Shown piece after piece: positions 9,808-19,272 of a DNA stretch of 64,000 nucleotides. Source of the stretch: Saccharomonospora xinjiangensis XJ-54 (GTDB taxonomy: Bacteria; Actinomycetota; Actinomycetes; Mycobacteriales; Pseudonocardiaceae). The stretch's first letter is position 1. Every line of letters begins with the position of its first letter. The stretch is from assembly GCF_000258175.1 (NCBI RefSeq), contig NZ_JH636049.1, forward strand, positions 1,140,982-1,204,981, in the 5' to 3' direction. Below the pieces are notes generated by a model. It searched no databases. It was not told where the DNA came from and saw nothing but the letters and a program-made list of their open reading frames with translations. Position numbers and translations under genes: made by a program.

Positions 9808-11064
9808 TCACACGTACCGGGGCCGCCCCGCGAGGAACCCGAAAACGCTCTGCGCCACCACGACGGCGAGCAGGAAGACGAACGGCACGGTCCAGCCCGC
9901 TGTGACGTCGCGAAGCAGACCGAACACGAACGGTCCCGCGGCGGCCAGCAGGTAGCCGTAGCCCTGCGCCATCCCGGAGAGGGTTGCGGTGTCGGCACCG
10001 TCCTTCGCTCGCAGTGCGATGGTGGTCAGAGCGAGGGAGAACACGCTCATCCCGATGCCGAGCAGCACCGACCAGAGCAGGGGCGAGGCGGCCGGTGCGA
10101 GCATGAGGCCGAGGATGCCCGCGATGCCGAACAGGCTCAGCGACACGATCCACCCGCTCTGGCTCCCCTTGCGGGCGGCCAGAGCGGGAATGGTGAGGCT
10201 GACAGGCAGGCCGAGCAGCGACACCAGCCCGAGCAGCAGACCCGCGTCGCCCCGGCTCACCCCCGCGTCCATGAGGACCTGAGGCAGCCAGCCCATGACG
10301 ATGTAGGCAAGGCACGATTGGCAGCCGAAGAACAGCGTCACGATCCAGGCCAGCGGCACCCGCAGCAGTGACCGGTGCCCCGCCGCTCCCGAGGGCGCGG
10401 CGGGCCTGCCACGCAGGACCTTCGAACCCGCCGTCGCGACCAGCCAGACGGCGAGAGCCACGACCGCGAGCACGGCCCAGCTGCTCAGCGCGCCACGCCA
10501 CCCGCCCAAGACCGGTTCCAAGGGCGGCGTCACCGACGAACCCAGTGCCCCTCCGAGTTGCAGCGCACCGGTGTAGACGCCGGTCATCAGGCCGACCCGT
10601 GTGGCGAACGACGTCTTGACCACCACGGGGATGAGCACGTTGGCCAGCGCGATTCCGGTGCAGGCCACGAGTGTTCCGCCGAGCACCACGAAGGGGCCGT
10701 CGAGCACCCGCAGAGCGAGACCTGCGGCCAGCACCGACAGCGCGAGCGCGACAGCCGTGCGCAGCCCGACCCTGCGCGCAAGGCGCGGCGCGGCGAGCCC
10801 CGCCACAGCGAAGCACAGGCCGGGCAGCGTGGTCAGCGCCCCTGCCCAGGTCGCGGAGGCCGCAAGACCGTCGCGCAGCTCGTCGAGCACCGAGCCCACC
10901 GACGTGATGGCAGGCCGCAGGTTGAGCGCGGCCAGCACCACGGCTGCAGCGAGCAACAGACCACCACCGAGCGCGATGCCCACTCTGCCGCTGGGAGTGT
11001 CTTCCGCCGGGAACTCTCCCGGGCCGGTCACGTCCCGCACGGACGCCTCGCGCTCTGTCGCCAC
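9808..11064 (-). CDS. CynX/NimT-type MFS transporter
   Basis: Twelve-helix major facilitator of 418 residues. The segment AALNLRPAITSVGSVLDEL in the first helix and loop is characteristic of the cyanate/2-nitroimidazole (CynX, NimT) subgroup. Further segments include FATRVGLMTGVYTGALQLGG and a second half with AKDGADTATLSGMAQGYGY. The substrate is unknown. It is divergent from a FadR-type regulator 50 bases away, and this pairing suggests that the regulator controls the transporter. It starts at a GTG. Confidence 0.88.
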   Translation of the reverse strand: MATEREASVRDVTGPGEFPAEDTPSGRVGIALGGGLLLAAAVVLAALNLRPAITSVGSVLDELRDGLAASATWAGALTTLPGLCFAVAGLAAPRLARRVGLRTAVALALSVLAAGLALRVLDGPFVVLGGTLVACTGIALANVLIPVVVKTSFATRVGLMTGVYTGALQLGGALGSSVTPPLEPVLGGWRGALSSWAVLAVVALAVWLVATAGSKVLRGRPAAPSGAAGHRSLLRVPLAWIVTLFFGCQSCLAYIVMGWLPQVLMDAGVSRGDAGLLLGLVSLLGLPVSLTIPALAARKGSQSGWIVSLSLFGIAGILGLMLAPAASPLLWSVLLGIGMSVFSLALTTIALRAKDGADTATLSGMAQGYGYLLAAAGPFVFGLLRDVTAGWTVPFVFLLAVVVAQSVFGFLAGRPRYV

Positions 11065-11086
11065 GTCCGGTACCGTAGCAAATTCG

Positions 11087-11092
11087 TAGGAT
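11087..11092 (+). promoter_or_regulatory. Candidate -10 element of the FadR-type regulator gene
   Basis: TAGGAT lies about 23 bases before the regulator GTG, inside the 50-base gap shared with the divergent transporter. The same gap carries the A/T-rich CAAATTCGTA, the likeliest place for an auto-regulatory operator. No clean FadR-type palindrome can be drawn by eye. Confidence 0.35.
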
Positions 11093-11114
11093 GATCGGCT
11101 GAAAGGATGTTCAC

Positions 11115-11798
11115 GTGCCGTTGTCCTCCACCCGGCGAACGGGCCTCGTGGACCAGGTCATCGAGCAGTTGCGTGCCGCGGTGCGGCAGGGGGAATGGGC
11201 GATCGGGGAACGGATACCCACCGAGGTCGAACTCGCGGCCACGCTCGGGGTGGGCCGCAACACCGTCCGCGAGGCGGTCCGCGCGCTCGCCCACAGCGGC
11301 CTGCTCGAGGTGCGGCAGGGCGACGGCACCTACGTCAGGGCCACCAGTGAGGTATCAGGAGCGCTACGCAGGCTGTGCGGCTCCCGGCTGCGGGAGGCGT
11401 TGCAGGTGCGGCGCATCCTCGAGGTCGAGGCGGCCAGACTCGCGGCGGCAGAACGCACGGACGACGACCTCGAACGGTTGCGGGCACTGCTTCACGAACG
11501 CGACCGGCTGTGGTCGCACGGCGACCTCGACGCCTTCGCCCGCGCCGACGTGGAGTTCCACATCGCGATGGTCGAGGCGTCGCACAACAGCGTCCTCGGC
11601 GAGCTGTACCGCGGCCTGACCGAACTGGTGACGGCCAGCATCGCGACCACCTCGCAGGCCGACGAACACGAGCCGCACCCCGTCGATCACAGCGGTATCG
11701 TCACCGCGATCGCCGAACGCGACCCGCAGGGCGCGGCCGACCACACGCTCGCCTTCCTGGACGAACTGCTCGCCCGGTATCCGGGCGAGCACGGCTGA
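11115..11798 (+). CDS. FadR/GntR family transcriptional regulator
   Basis: A 227-residue DNA-binding protein. The N-terminal winged helix-turn-helix of the GntR family covers residues 8-72 (GERIPTEVELAATLGVG, NTVREAVRALAHSGLLEV). It is followed by an all-helical FCD ligand domain with the metal-type residues spread over DVEFHIAMVEASHN and DHSGIVTAIAERD. The start GTG has AAAGGA upstream. FCD regulators usually respond to organic acids or sugars acids. The divergent CynX-type transporter is the probable target. Confidence 0.9.
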   Translation: MPLSSTRRTGLVDQVIEQLRAAVRQGEWAIGERIPTEVELAATLGVGRNTVREAVRALAHSGLLEVRQGDGTYVRATSEVSGALRRLCGSRLREALQVRRILEVEAARLAAAERTDDDLERLRALLHERDRLWSHGDLDAFARADVEFHIAMVEASHNSVLGELYRGLTELVTASIATTSQADEHEPHPVDHSGIVTAIAERDPQGAADHTLAFLDELLARYPGEHG

Positions 11799-11892
11799 GC
11801 CCGATCACCCACCGGGGCGCTACCGTGCTCGCGCACCGGAACACCACTCTCCGAGCCCGAACACTGTCGGTGGGTGGCGACACACTGACGGC

Positions 11893-12623
11893 ATGGACGC
11901 TTCTTCGGCCTCGGCGGCGGACTCCCTGGTGTGGGTGGAGTCGATGGGCGGTCCGTTGGTCGTCGTTCCGGTCTCCGCACTGGCCGCCTGGGGCGGGTGC
12001 ACGGAGACCGGGATGCTCGCGGGGGACGCCACCGCCCCGGACGACTACGACCGCGCCTGCGCGGTGGACAGCCTGGCCGGTGCCATCGTGGTGGGTAAGG
12101 GCGGCGCACAGGGGCTGGTGTTGGCCGACGAACCCGCTCCCACCTGCTATCTGCCCGAACACCGAGCCTTCCTGCGCTGGCTCGCCGCCGAATCCGAAGC
12201 CGAGCTGAAAGCCGCGGCGGAAGCCGTGCTCGCGGACCCCATCCCGAGTGGGAGGAATGCGGCACGTGGGCCACGGACGGCCCGGCCGTACTCATGGACT
12301 CCGCCGAGGCCGACGCTGACCTGGACGTCGAGTATCTCTGGGGCGAGTTACCGGAACAGGCGCCGGTCCCGCTGCCCGCAGGCCGCTGGCGGGTCCAAGC
12401 CGTCCACACCGCGGCGGACGAGGACAACTGGGTCGGTCTGGTCCGGCTCCTGCCCGCCGACGACGCACGGAAGAAGCACGTACCGGGTGAACCGGGGCTT
12501 TGCCTCAGGTGGACAACGTGTGCAGCCGCAGTGCGAGCTGAAGTTCGAGCGAGCGGTCCGGTTGCTGCCAGTCGGCGCCGAGCAGCGAGGCGATCCGTTC
12601 CAGGCGCTGCGCCACCGTGTTGA
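11893..12623 (+). pseudogene. Imm21-like immunity protein, frameshifted
   Basis: The first frame reads MDASSASAADSLVWVESMGG with PLVVVPVSALAAWGG, DYDRACAVDSLAG, and an EHRAFLRWLAAESEAELKAA helix. The protein sense then jumps near 12236-12246 to the next frame, which gives EWEECGTWATDGPAVLMDSA, WGELPEQAPVPLPAGRW and WVGLVRLLPA. Together they form one protein of the Imm21 family, known as immunity proteins of polymorphic toxin systems. One base is missing at the junction. The tail runs about 120 bases into the PucR-type gene on the other strand, so the true 3' end is probably near 12470. No toxin gene is adjacent. Confidence 0.6.
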
Positions 12624-14367
12624 CATGGACGTGCAACTCGTCCTTGGCGCGCGTGAGGTTGCCGCCTGCCGCGAAGTAGGCGCGCAGCGTCCGCAACAGT
12701 TCGGTGCCCCTTGCCGCGTCGTAGTCGAGCACCGGTCCGAGCGTGGAGCGCACGAACGCCTCGACGTCGGTGCGATCGCCCAGGACGAGTCCCACGAAAC
12801 CGAGATCGGTGGGGTCGGCGCCGTGTCCGCGCCTGCCGAGCGCCAGCAGCGCGCGCAGACAGCGCACCGACTCGGCGTGAGCGCGCGCCAACGCGGCAGG
12901 ACCCGAGGCAGGTCCTGCCGCTCCCACGGTCACCGGGCAGCCAAGAGCCTCGCTGAGCTCCGTGGCCGTCCTGCGCGCGAGCGCTGAAGGGCGGTCCGTC
13001 TCAGCGAGCATCACCACCCGTTCCGCGAACACTCCCGCGAGCACGGCACGTCGAGCGGCCAGTGACGTCAGCCTCCCCCGCGACACGCCTTCGGCATGGA
13101 GGGTGAGCACGGCGTGGGGAGCGTCGAGATCCACGCCGAGTCGCCGTCCCCTGTCGAGCAGGGCGGCCGGGTCTCGTTCCGGTGCGGTGAGCAGGTCCGC
13201 CACGAGTTCACCCCGCACGCGGTCCTCCGCCTCGGCTGCCGACCGCCGCAGCAACAACAGCAGTGCCGTCACCACACCCGCCCGCTCGAACAGCCTGCGG
13301 TCGGCATCGACGAGATCGGATCTTCCGGTGAGGACGATGCTGCCCAGCAGTTGCGGCCCCGCCATCACAGCGCACACCCACGCGTCCCCCTCGGCGACGG
13401 CCTTACCCGCCGAACGAGAGGCCGCGAGCGCCCGCGACAGTGCCCTGGCTGGCACCCGCACCCGCGCCGTGCGCGTCCTGCCTGCCCCGGCGCGGCCGAG
13501 TTCGGTGCCATCGGCGTCGCAGACCACGATGCCGCCGTCGAGCATCGACGCCACCGCCGCGGCCACCTCGGAGACGTCCGCCCCTCCGAGAACCAGTTCG
13601 GTGAGCCGGTCGTGCGCGTCCTGCGCCCGTGCCAGGCTCTCGTGATGCGCCTTGATCGTCTCGTTGGCCGCACCGAGTTCGGCGAGCGCGGCCGCGCTCT
13701 CCTCGATCAGCCGCGCGTTGTCGATGGCGATGGCCGCGTGGTCGGCGAACGACGACAGCAGCGCGACCTCGTCCGGTGAGAAGGACCGAGGTCGCCGCTC
13801 CGCGGCGAACAGAACGCCGATCACCTGATCCCCGAGCGACAGCGGTACCCCGAGGATCGCGATGAGGCCCTCGTCGTTCACGGCATTGTCGATCGATCCG
13901 GTGTGCTCGAACCGCTCGTCGTTGGGGTAGTCGCGGGTGGCGTAAGGCCGGGAGGTCTGCGCCACCAGACCGCCGAGCCCCTCCCCCACACCCAGCCGGA
14001 CCTGCTGGAACACCGCCGACGCCGACCCGTCCGTGACCCGCATGTACGTGCTTCCGTCGTCGGAGTGATCGTTCAGCGTGAGGTACGAGACGTCCGCCCT
14101 CAGCAGCATGCGGGCTCGGCGCACGATCGACCTCAGCACAGCGTCGAGGTCACGGAGCCGCGCCAGGTCGCTGGCGGTGGCGAACAACGCTGTCAGCTCC
14201 GTCTCGCGACGGCTGTGCGCATCGAGTGTCCGCCGGATGTGCATGGCGAGCTGCATGGTGGCGCTGTCCGCGGGGACGCGAGCGAGTTCGTCGCTGCTCG
14301 CGCCCGCGGACAGCAGCTCAAGAAGCCTCCTGGCGGCCGCGCCGTCCTCAGGACGTGTCCCGGTCAC
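12505..14367 (-). CDS. GAF domain-containing PucR-type transcriptional regulator
   Basis: About 620 residues. A helical N-terminus is followed by a GAF sensor domain at about 75-235 (ADVSYLTLND, GLGGLVAQTSRPYATRDYP, SFADHAAIAIDNARLIEES), a coiled linker, a GGDEF-like/CdaR middle region, and the C-terminal PucR helix-turn-helix (RTLRAYFAAGGNLTRAKDEL, HVHVNTVAQRLERI). The family activates catabolic genes in response to small molecules. A GTG at 14367 lies right after the stop of the MHS transporter, so it sits at the end of a bdh-transporter-regulator operon and probably controls it. A start further upstream inside the transporter gene cannot be excluded. Confidence 0.87.
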   Translation of the reverse strand: MTGTRPEDGAAARRLLELLSAGASSDELARVPADSATMQLAMHIRRTLDAHSRRETELTALFATASDLARLRDLDAVLRSIVRRARMLLRADVSYLTLNDHSDDGSTYMRVTDGSASAVFQQVRLGVGEGLGGLVAQTSRPYATRDYPNDERFEHTGSIDNAVNDEGLIAILGVPLSLGDQVIGVLFAAERRPRSFSPDEVALLSSFADHAAIAIDNARLIEESAAALAELGAANETIKAHHESLARAQDAHDRLTELVLGGADVSEVAAAVASMLDGGIVVCDADGTELGRAGAGRTRTARVRVPARALSRALAASRSAGKAVAEGDAWVCAVMAGPQLLGSIVLTGRSDLVDADRRLFERAGVVTALLLLLRRSAAEAEDRVRGELVADLLTAPERDPAALLDRGRRLGVDLDAPHAVLTLHAEGVSRGRLTSLAARRAVLAGVFAERVVMLAETDRPSALARRTATELSEALGCPVTVGAAGPASGPAALARAHAESVRCLRALLALGRRGHGADPTDLGFVGLVLGDRTDVEAFVRSTLGPVLDYDAARGTELLRTLRAYFAAGGNLTRAKDELHVHVNTVAQRLERIASLLGADWQQPDRSLELQLALRLHTLST

Positions 14368-14371
14368 CCGG

Positions 14372-15691
14372 TCATGCTGCCACCGAAGCGGATCGATCCG
14401 TGTCGGCGAGCGAGGTACCACGGGTCTCCTTCGCGAAGTAGACGGCCACGAACGTCACCACGCACGTGACGGCAACGTAGATCGAGATGGGCAGGCTGCT
14501 TCCGTACGAGTCGAGCAGCGCCGTGGCGATCAGCGGCGCGACACCGCCAGCCGCGATTGACGCGAGCTGATAGCCGATCGAGGCACCGGAGTAGCGCACC
14601 TTGGTGCCGAACAGCTCGGAGAAGAACGCCGCCTGCGGCCCGTACATCGCGCCGTGCAGGAACAGGCCGATCGACACCGCCCCGATCGTGGCCGCAGGTG
14701 TCGCACCGTCGAGCATCGGGAAGAACACGAAACTCCACACCAGCATGCCCACGGTTCCGAAGAGGTAGACGATCCGGCGTCCGATCACATCGGACAGCCA
14801 GCCCCACATCGGGATCGTGACGAAGTGGATGGCGGAACCGACCAGCACCGCGTTCAGGCCGAGCGACTTGGGCAGTTCCAGGTGCGTCGTCAGATACACG
14901 AGCACGAACGCCGTGATGACGTAGTAGGAGACGTTCTCGGCGAACCGCGCGCCCATCGCGATGAGCACCTGACGCCAACTGTGCTTGAACACCGTGACGA
15001 TGGGCGCCTTCTCCGGAGCAGGCTGGTCACCCGCCTTGCGCACGGCCTCCACGAACAGCGGGGACTCCTCGACCGCGAGCCTGATCCACATGCCGATCAG
15101 CACCAGCAGCCCCGACAGCAGGAACGGGATTCGCCAGCCCCAGGAGTTGAACGCCTCGTCGCTCTGCACCACCGCGAGGACCGCCAGCACCGCCGTGGCC
15201 AGCAGGTTGCCTGCTGGCACACCAGCCTGCGGCCACGACGCCCAGAAACCACGCCTGCGATCGTCGCCGTGTTCCGACACGATGAGCACCGCGCCGCCCC
15301 ACTCGCCGCCGACGGCGAAGCCCTGGACGAGTCGCAGGATCACCAGCAGGATCGGCGCGCCGACACCGATGGTGGCGTAGGTGGGCAGCAACCCCATTGC
15401 GAAGGTCGCACCACCCATCAGCAACAGGCTCAGTACGAGCAGCTTCTTCCGGCCGATCTTGTCGCCGTAGTGGCCGAACACCAGGCCGCCGAGTGGCCTC
15501 GCGATGAAGCCGACGGCCAGCGTCGCGAACGACAGCATCGTGCCGACCAGCGGATCGTGCCCTGGGAAGAACTGGGTGTTGAAGACCAGCGCCGCGGCGG
15601 AGCCGTAGAGGAAGAAGTCGTACCACTCGACCGTGGTGCCGATCATGCTGGCACCGACGACCTTCCTGATCGACGATTTCGACGATGACAT
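14372..15691 (-). CDS. MHS-family MFS transporter (proton symporter)
   Basis: Metabolite:H+ symporter of about 439 residues with twelve helices. Family marks are MIGTTVEWYDFFLYG near residue 18, GHYGDKIGRKK in the loop after helix 2, RLVQGFAVGGEWGGAVL, and WASWPQAGVPAGNLL. It resembles ProP, ShiA and KgtP, which import organic acids or betaines. Placed between 3-hydroxybutyrate dehydrogenase and a PucR-type regulator, it is a likely importer of a hydroxy or keto acid. ATG 15691 is chosen, with GTG 15703 as the alternative. Confidence 0.9.
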   Translation of the reverse strand: MSSSKSSIRKVVGASMIGTTVEWYDFFLYGSAAALVFNTQFFPGHDPLVGTMLSFATLAVGFIARPLGGLVFGHYGDKIGRKKLLVLSLLLMGGATFAMGLLPTYATIGVGAPILLVILRLVQGFAVGGEWGGAVLIVSEHGDDRRRGFWASWPQAGVPAGNLLATAVLAVLAVVQSDEAFNSWGWRIPFLLSGLLVLIGMWIRLAVEESPLFVEAVRKAGDQPAPEKAPIVTVFKHSWRQVLIAMGARFAENVSYYVITAFVLVYLTTHLELPKSLGLNAVLVGSAIHFVTIPMWGWLSDVIGRRIVYLFGTVGMLVWSFVFFPMLDGATPAATIGAVSIGLFLHGAMYGPQAAFFSELFGTKVRYSGASIGYQLASIAAGGVAPLIATALLDSYGSSLPISIYVAVTCVVTFVAVYFAKETRGTSLADTDRSASVAA

Positions 15692-15737
15692 GTTGATCAC
15701 CACTTCGTTGTGCTGACGGGGACGGGAAACTGGAGGT

Positions 15738-16490
15738 TCACGTGGCGGTCCAGCCGCCGTCGAGCGGGATCGAGGCGCCGGTGAGGTAGCCGGCGTCGTC
15801 GCCGCACAACCACAGCACCAGTGCTGCCACCTCCTCCGGTTCGATGAGCCGCTTGACGGCGGTCCGGCTCAGGAACACCTCGTCCATGACCGCGTCGGCC
15901 GGGATGCCTTTCGACTCCGCCTGCGCGGCGATCTGGTTGGTGACGAGGTTCGTGCGGACGTAACCTGGCGCGACGCAGTTGCTGGTGACCCCGCGATCGG
16001 CGCCCTCGGCCGCGACGACCTTGGACAACCCCTCCAGCGCGTGTTTCGCCGCGACGTAGGCCGACTTGCCCGCGCTGGCGCGCCACCCGTGGACGCTGGA
16101 GATGTTGACGATGCGGCCCCAGCCGCGCTCGTACATCGCGGGCAGGCAGTGCCGCATCAGCAGGAACGGCGCCGTGACCATCAGCCGCTGGAGGAGGGCG
16201 AACCGCTCGGGCGGGAAGTCCTGGATCGGCGCGATGTGCTGCACACCCGCGTTGTTGACGAGGATGTCGATCGTGCGGGGCAGGGAGGAGACGGCATCCG
16301 GGTCGGTGAGATCGACGACGTGCGCGACGGCGCCGTGGGCGTCCGCCACGTCCTTGGCCGCGGCACCGTCGATGTCAACGAGATGGACGGCGGCTCCGGC
16401 CTCGCCGAGAGCCGCGACGCAGGCTCGTCCTATCCCGTTGGCGCCGCCGGTGACGAGGGCCGTCTTCCCGGTCAGTGGGCTGGTGGACAT
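15738..16490 (-). CDS. 3-hydroxybutyrate dehydrogenase (SDR family)
   Basis: NAD-dependent short-chain dehydrogenase of 250 residues that oxidises 3-hydroxybutyrate to acetoacetate. The Rossmann glycine motif TGGANGIG is near residue 14 and NNAG near 80. The catalytic Ser/Tyr/Lys lie in NISSVHGW and SAYVAAKHALEG. Substrate-lid and C-terminal parts read NQIAAQAESKGIP and YLTGASIPLDGGW, matching the bacterial HBDH subgroup more than FabG. It is first in a three-gene operon with the MHS transporter and PucR regulator, about 45 bases upstream of the transporter. Confidence 0.88.
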   Translation of the reverse strand: MSTSPLTGKTALVTGGANGIGRACVAALGEAGAAVHLVDIDGAAAKDVADAHGAVAHVVDLTDPDAVSSLPRTIDILVNNAGVQHIAPIQDFPPERFALLQRLMVTAPFLLMRHCLPAMYERGWGRIVNISSVHGWRASAGKSAYVAAKHALEGLSKVVAAEGADRGVTSNCVAPGYVRTNLVTNQIAAQAESKGIPADAVMDEVFLSRTAVKRLIEPEEVAALVLWLCGDDAGYLTGASIPLDGGWTAT

Positions 16491-16580
16491 GACAGCCGAC
16501 AGTAGGAGTCGGCTGCCCCGTCAACCATGGGTGAAGAAACCACAAGTCCGTGGCCGTCGATATGGTGCGGCCACACCGGT

Positions 16581-17438
16581 TCACGGCAGCGTGAGGATCT
16601 CCGCACCGTCTTCCGTGACGAGCACGGTGTGCTCGAACTGGGCCGTCCACTTCTTGTCCCTGGTGGTGACCGTCCAGTCGTCGTCCCACACGTCGTAGTC
16701 GATCGTGCCGAGCGTGATCATCGGCTCGATGGTGAACGTCATGTTCTGCTCGATGATCGTGGTGACCGACGGCTCCTCGTAGTGGAGCACCGTGGGACTG
16801 GTGTGGAACGCGGGGCCGACACCGTGGCCGGTGAAGTCGCGCACGACGCCGTAACCGAACCGCTTGGCGTACGACTCGATGACCCTGCCGATGACGTTGA
16901 GCTGCCTGCCGGGACGTACGGCCTTGATGGCCCGCATCGTGGCCTCCCTGGTGCGTTCGACCAGCAGGCGCACCTCCTCCGAGACGTCCCCTGCGAGGAA
17001 GGTGGCGTTGGTGTCACCGTGCACGCCGTCGATGTAGGCGGTGACGTCGATGTTGCAGATGTCGCCGTCCTGGATCACCGTCGAGTCGGGGATGCCGTGG
17101 CAGATCACCTCGTTCAGCGAGGTGCAGCACGACTTCGGGAAGCCCCGGTAGCCGAGGGTCGAGGGGTAGGCCCCGTGGTCGAGGAGGAACTCGTGCACGA
17201 CGCGGTCGATGTCGTCGGTCGTGGTGCCTGGCTTGACCGCCTTGCCGCCCTCTTCCAGCGCCTGCGCCGCGATGCGGCTGGCCTTGCGCATCGCCTCGAT
17301 GACCTCGGGGGTGCGCACACCGTTGCCGGTGTCCCGCTTCGGCGCGGGCCTGCCGACGTATTCGGGGCGGACGATGGACGCGGGGACGGGGCGCTGCGGT
17401 GACTGGACGCCAGGCGTCAACGGTGCACGATCGGGCAT
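16581..17438 (-). CDS. map: Methionine aminopeptidase, type I
   Basis: Removes initiator methionine from nascent proteins; metalloenzyme in the cytoplasm, 285 residues. The five metal ligands can be placed: Asp in [15 protein letters not shown] (two), His in [11 protein letters not shown], Glu in TIEPMITLG, and Glu in [10 protein letters not shown]. The N-terminal 40 residues with RPEYVGRP form the SH3-binding-like extension seen in the longer actinobacterial MetAP. ATG 17438 has GGGGAG just upstream. It corresponds to mapB in the mycobacterial order. Confidence 0.95.
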   Translation of the reverse strand: MPDRAPLTPGVQSPQRPVPASIVRPEYVGRPAPKRDTGNGVRTPEVIEAMRKASRIAAQALEEGGKAVKPGTTTDDIDRVVHEFLLDHGAYPSTLGYRGFPKSCCTSLNEVICHGIPDSTVIQDGDICNIDVTAYIDGVHGDTNATFLAGDVSEEVRLLVERTREATMRAIKAVRPGRQLNVIGRVIESYAKRFGYGVVRDFTGHGVGPAFHTSPTVLHYEEPSVTTIIEQNMTFTIEPMITLGTIDYDVWDDDWTVTTRDKKWTAQFEHTVLVTEDGAEILTLP

Positions 17439-17574
17439 GCTCCCCAGCCTACGACTCGCTTCTGCCACCGTTGCCCTGCCCGCTGCTGTGCCGCGTGACA
17501 GCATGGCGAACCTCACCCGAGCAGGCCGGGAGCTGCCCGAGGGCCGCCGCGCACTCGGGCGCGACGGCGGCCGA

Positions 17575-18012
17575 TCAGTCGAGGCAGAACTCGTTGCCCT
17601 CGGGGTCGGCCATCACGATGTGGCCCGCGCCGAGTGGAGGGGCGGGTTCGTAGCGCCGGATGCGGCTGGCACCGAGGGTGGTGAGCCGTTCCGCCTCCGC
17701 CTCCAACGCCGCCATCCGCGCGTCGCCCTGAAGTCCTGGAGCCGCTCGCACGTCGAGGTGAAGGCGGTTCTTCACCTGCTTGCCCTCCGGTACCCGCTGG
17801 AAGAAGATGCGCAGCCCCGCGCCGTCGGGGTCGATCACAGCCGAGGCGTCGTTGCGCTTCTCCGGTGGAACGCCCATCGCGTCCAACGCCTGATCCCACG
17901 AGTCGAATCCCGCAGGCGGAGCCTGCACCCGGTAGCCGAGGGCGCCCGCCCAGAACGCCGCCAGCGCGGCAGGATCGGCGCAGTCGAAAGTGAGCTGAAC
18001 GTCGCGTGCCAT
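17575..18012 (-). CDS. VOC superfamily protein
   Basis: A 145-residue single-domain glyoxalase-like protein. It opens [21 protein letters not shown], has [12 protein letters not shown] at mid length with the His/Asp positions of the metal strand, and ends [15 protein letters not shown] 18012 has GAGGAGAACCGAG upstream. The function is unassigned. It is divergent from a WYL regulator 144 bases away, a common arrangement in which the regulator controls a neighbouring VOC gene. It resembles the gene at 2144-2506 in length and terminal signature. Confidence 0.85.
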   Translation of the reverse strand: MARDVQLTFDCADPAALAAFWAGALGYRVQAPPAGFDSWDQALDAMGVPPEKRNDASAVIDPDGAGLRIFFQRVPEGKQVKNRLHLDVRAAPGLQGDARMAALEAEAERLTTLGASRIRRYEPAPPLGAGHIVMADPEGNEFCLD

Positions 18013-18156
18013 CTCGGTTCTCCTCTCGCCCGCTGTCGCGAACGGGCGTGTCGTCGGCTGAGCCGGAACAGGCGTGTTCCGCGCTCGATCGGTCCTGAAC
18101 CCAGCTTCGCGCCTATCGCGGACAGGATCGTTCCGCGATCGTGCGACGATGGCGTC

Positions 18157-19257
18157 GTGAACGCGGAAGGCACCACCGAGCGGGTGCTGCGGCTGCTGGC
18201 TCTGCTCCAGCGGCGGACGTCCTGGACCGCCACCGAACTCGCCGCCGAGCTGCGCGTCACCGATCGCTCGGTGCGGCGCGACGTGGAACGGCTGCGCGCA
18301 CTCGGCTATCCCGTCCACGCGAGCGCGGGTGTCGGCGGGGGTTACCGGCTCGGGACAGGCACCCGGCTGCCCCCGCTGCTCCTTGACGACGACGAGGCGA
18401 TCGCGACGGCGGTGTCCCTGCGCCTGGCGGCGGGAGGAACGGTCGCCGGAGCGAGCGAGGCCGCTCTGCGCGCGCTCGCGAAACTCGACCAGGTGATGCC
18501 GCCGCGGCTGCGTTCCGAGGTCCGGGCGGTTGCCGGGGCCACCGACACGCTGGTCGGCCCCTCGACACCGGTCGATCCGGACGTGCTGCTCACCCTCGCG
18601 CGGGCCTGCACCGACGCCGTGCGGGTGCGTTTCGGGTATCAGAACCGGGACGAGGAACGCACGGTCGAACCGGTCCGGATGGTGGCCACCGGACGTCGCT
18701 GGTACCTGATGGCCTGGGATCTCGACCGCGACGACTGGCGCACCTTCCGGCTGGACCGCATGCACCGGGTGGCCGCGACCACCTGGCGATTCCGGCCGAG
18801 GGAGCATCCGAACCCCGTGGACCACGTCCAGCGCTCCGTGACAGGGACGCCGTACCGGTATCTCGCCCGCGTGCGACTACACGCGCAGGCCCAGCGGGTG
18901 CGGGAGCTGATGCCGCCCCAGGTGGGGAGGGTCGAGGAGGAGCGGGACGGCTGGTGTGTGCTCGTCGTCGGCGCGGACGACCCCGACTGGCTCGCCGCGC
19001 AGCTGGCCCGCCTCGACTTCGAGGCCGAGGTGCTGGGTCCTCCCGAGGTGCGCGACGCCGCAGGCCGGCTCGCCCGCCGCCTCACGGCGATGGCCTGCCT
19101 CGCTGACACCGCCCGCCCTGACGTTGCGCCAGGCCCGGAGGGCCGTGCGATGTCGGGGGACGACGTCGAGAACAACGGCGCCCACGTCGTCCAGAGCGGC
19201 ACCTTCTTGGACAACACCGTCCTCGAACAGCACTGTCCTCGAACAACACCGTCCTAG
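18157..19257 (+). CDS. HTH and WYL domain transcriptional regulator (YafY family)
   Basis: About 366 residues. The N-terminal HTH_11 domain reads TERVLRLLALLQRRTSWTAT and RVTDRSVRRDVERLRALGYP, followed by a GVGGGYRLG wing. The WYL domain near 150-225 contains RFGYQNRDEERTVEP, RRWYLMAWDLDRDDWRTFRLDR, and a WCX C-terminal part. These proteins bind a small ligand or nucleic acid through WYL. The GTG at 18157 is the family start. The last 20 or so residues are encoded by a 16-base tandem repeat and look non-native, so the C-terminus may have been extended. Confidence 0.88.
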   Translation: MNAEGTTERVLRLLALLQRRTSWTATELAAELRVTDRSVRRDVERLRALGYPVHASAGVGGGYRLGTGTRLPPLLLDDDEAIATAVSLRLAAGGTVAGASEAALRALAKLDQVMPPRLRSEVRAVAGATDTLVGPSTPVDPDVLLTLARACTDAVRVRFGYQNRDEERTVEPVRMVATGRRWYLMAWDLDRDDWRTFRLDRMHRVAATTWRFRPREHPNPVDHVQRSVTGTPYRYLARVRLHAQAQRVRELMPPQVGRVEEERDGWCVLVVGADDPDWLAAQLARLDFEAEVLGPPEVRDAAGRLARRLTAMACLADTARPDVAPGPEGRAMSGDDVENNGAHVVQSGTFLDNTVLEQHCPRTTPS

Positions 19258-19272
19258 AACAACACCGTCGCG
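19209..19272. repeat. 16-base tandem repeat, four copies, at convergent gene ends
   Basis: Four successive 16-base units resembling GAACAACACCGTCCTC (the first begins GGAC, the second has two substitutions, the last ends CGCG) span the stop codons of both the WYL regulator and the GNAT gene. The period is not a multiple of three, so extra copies shift frame and move the stops. This explains the odd regulator tail and the overlap of the two genes. Confidence 0.7.
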
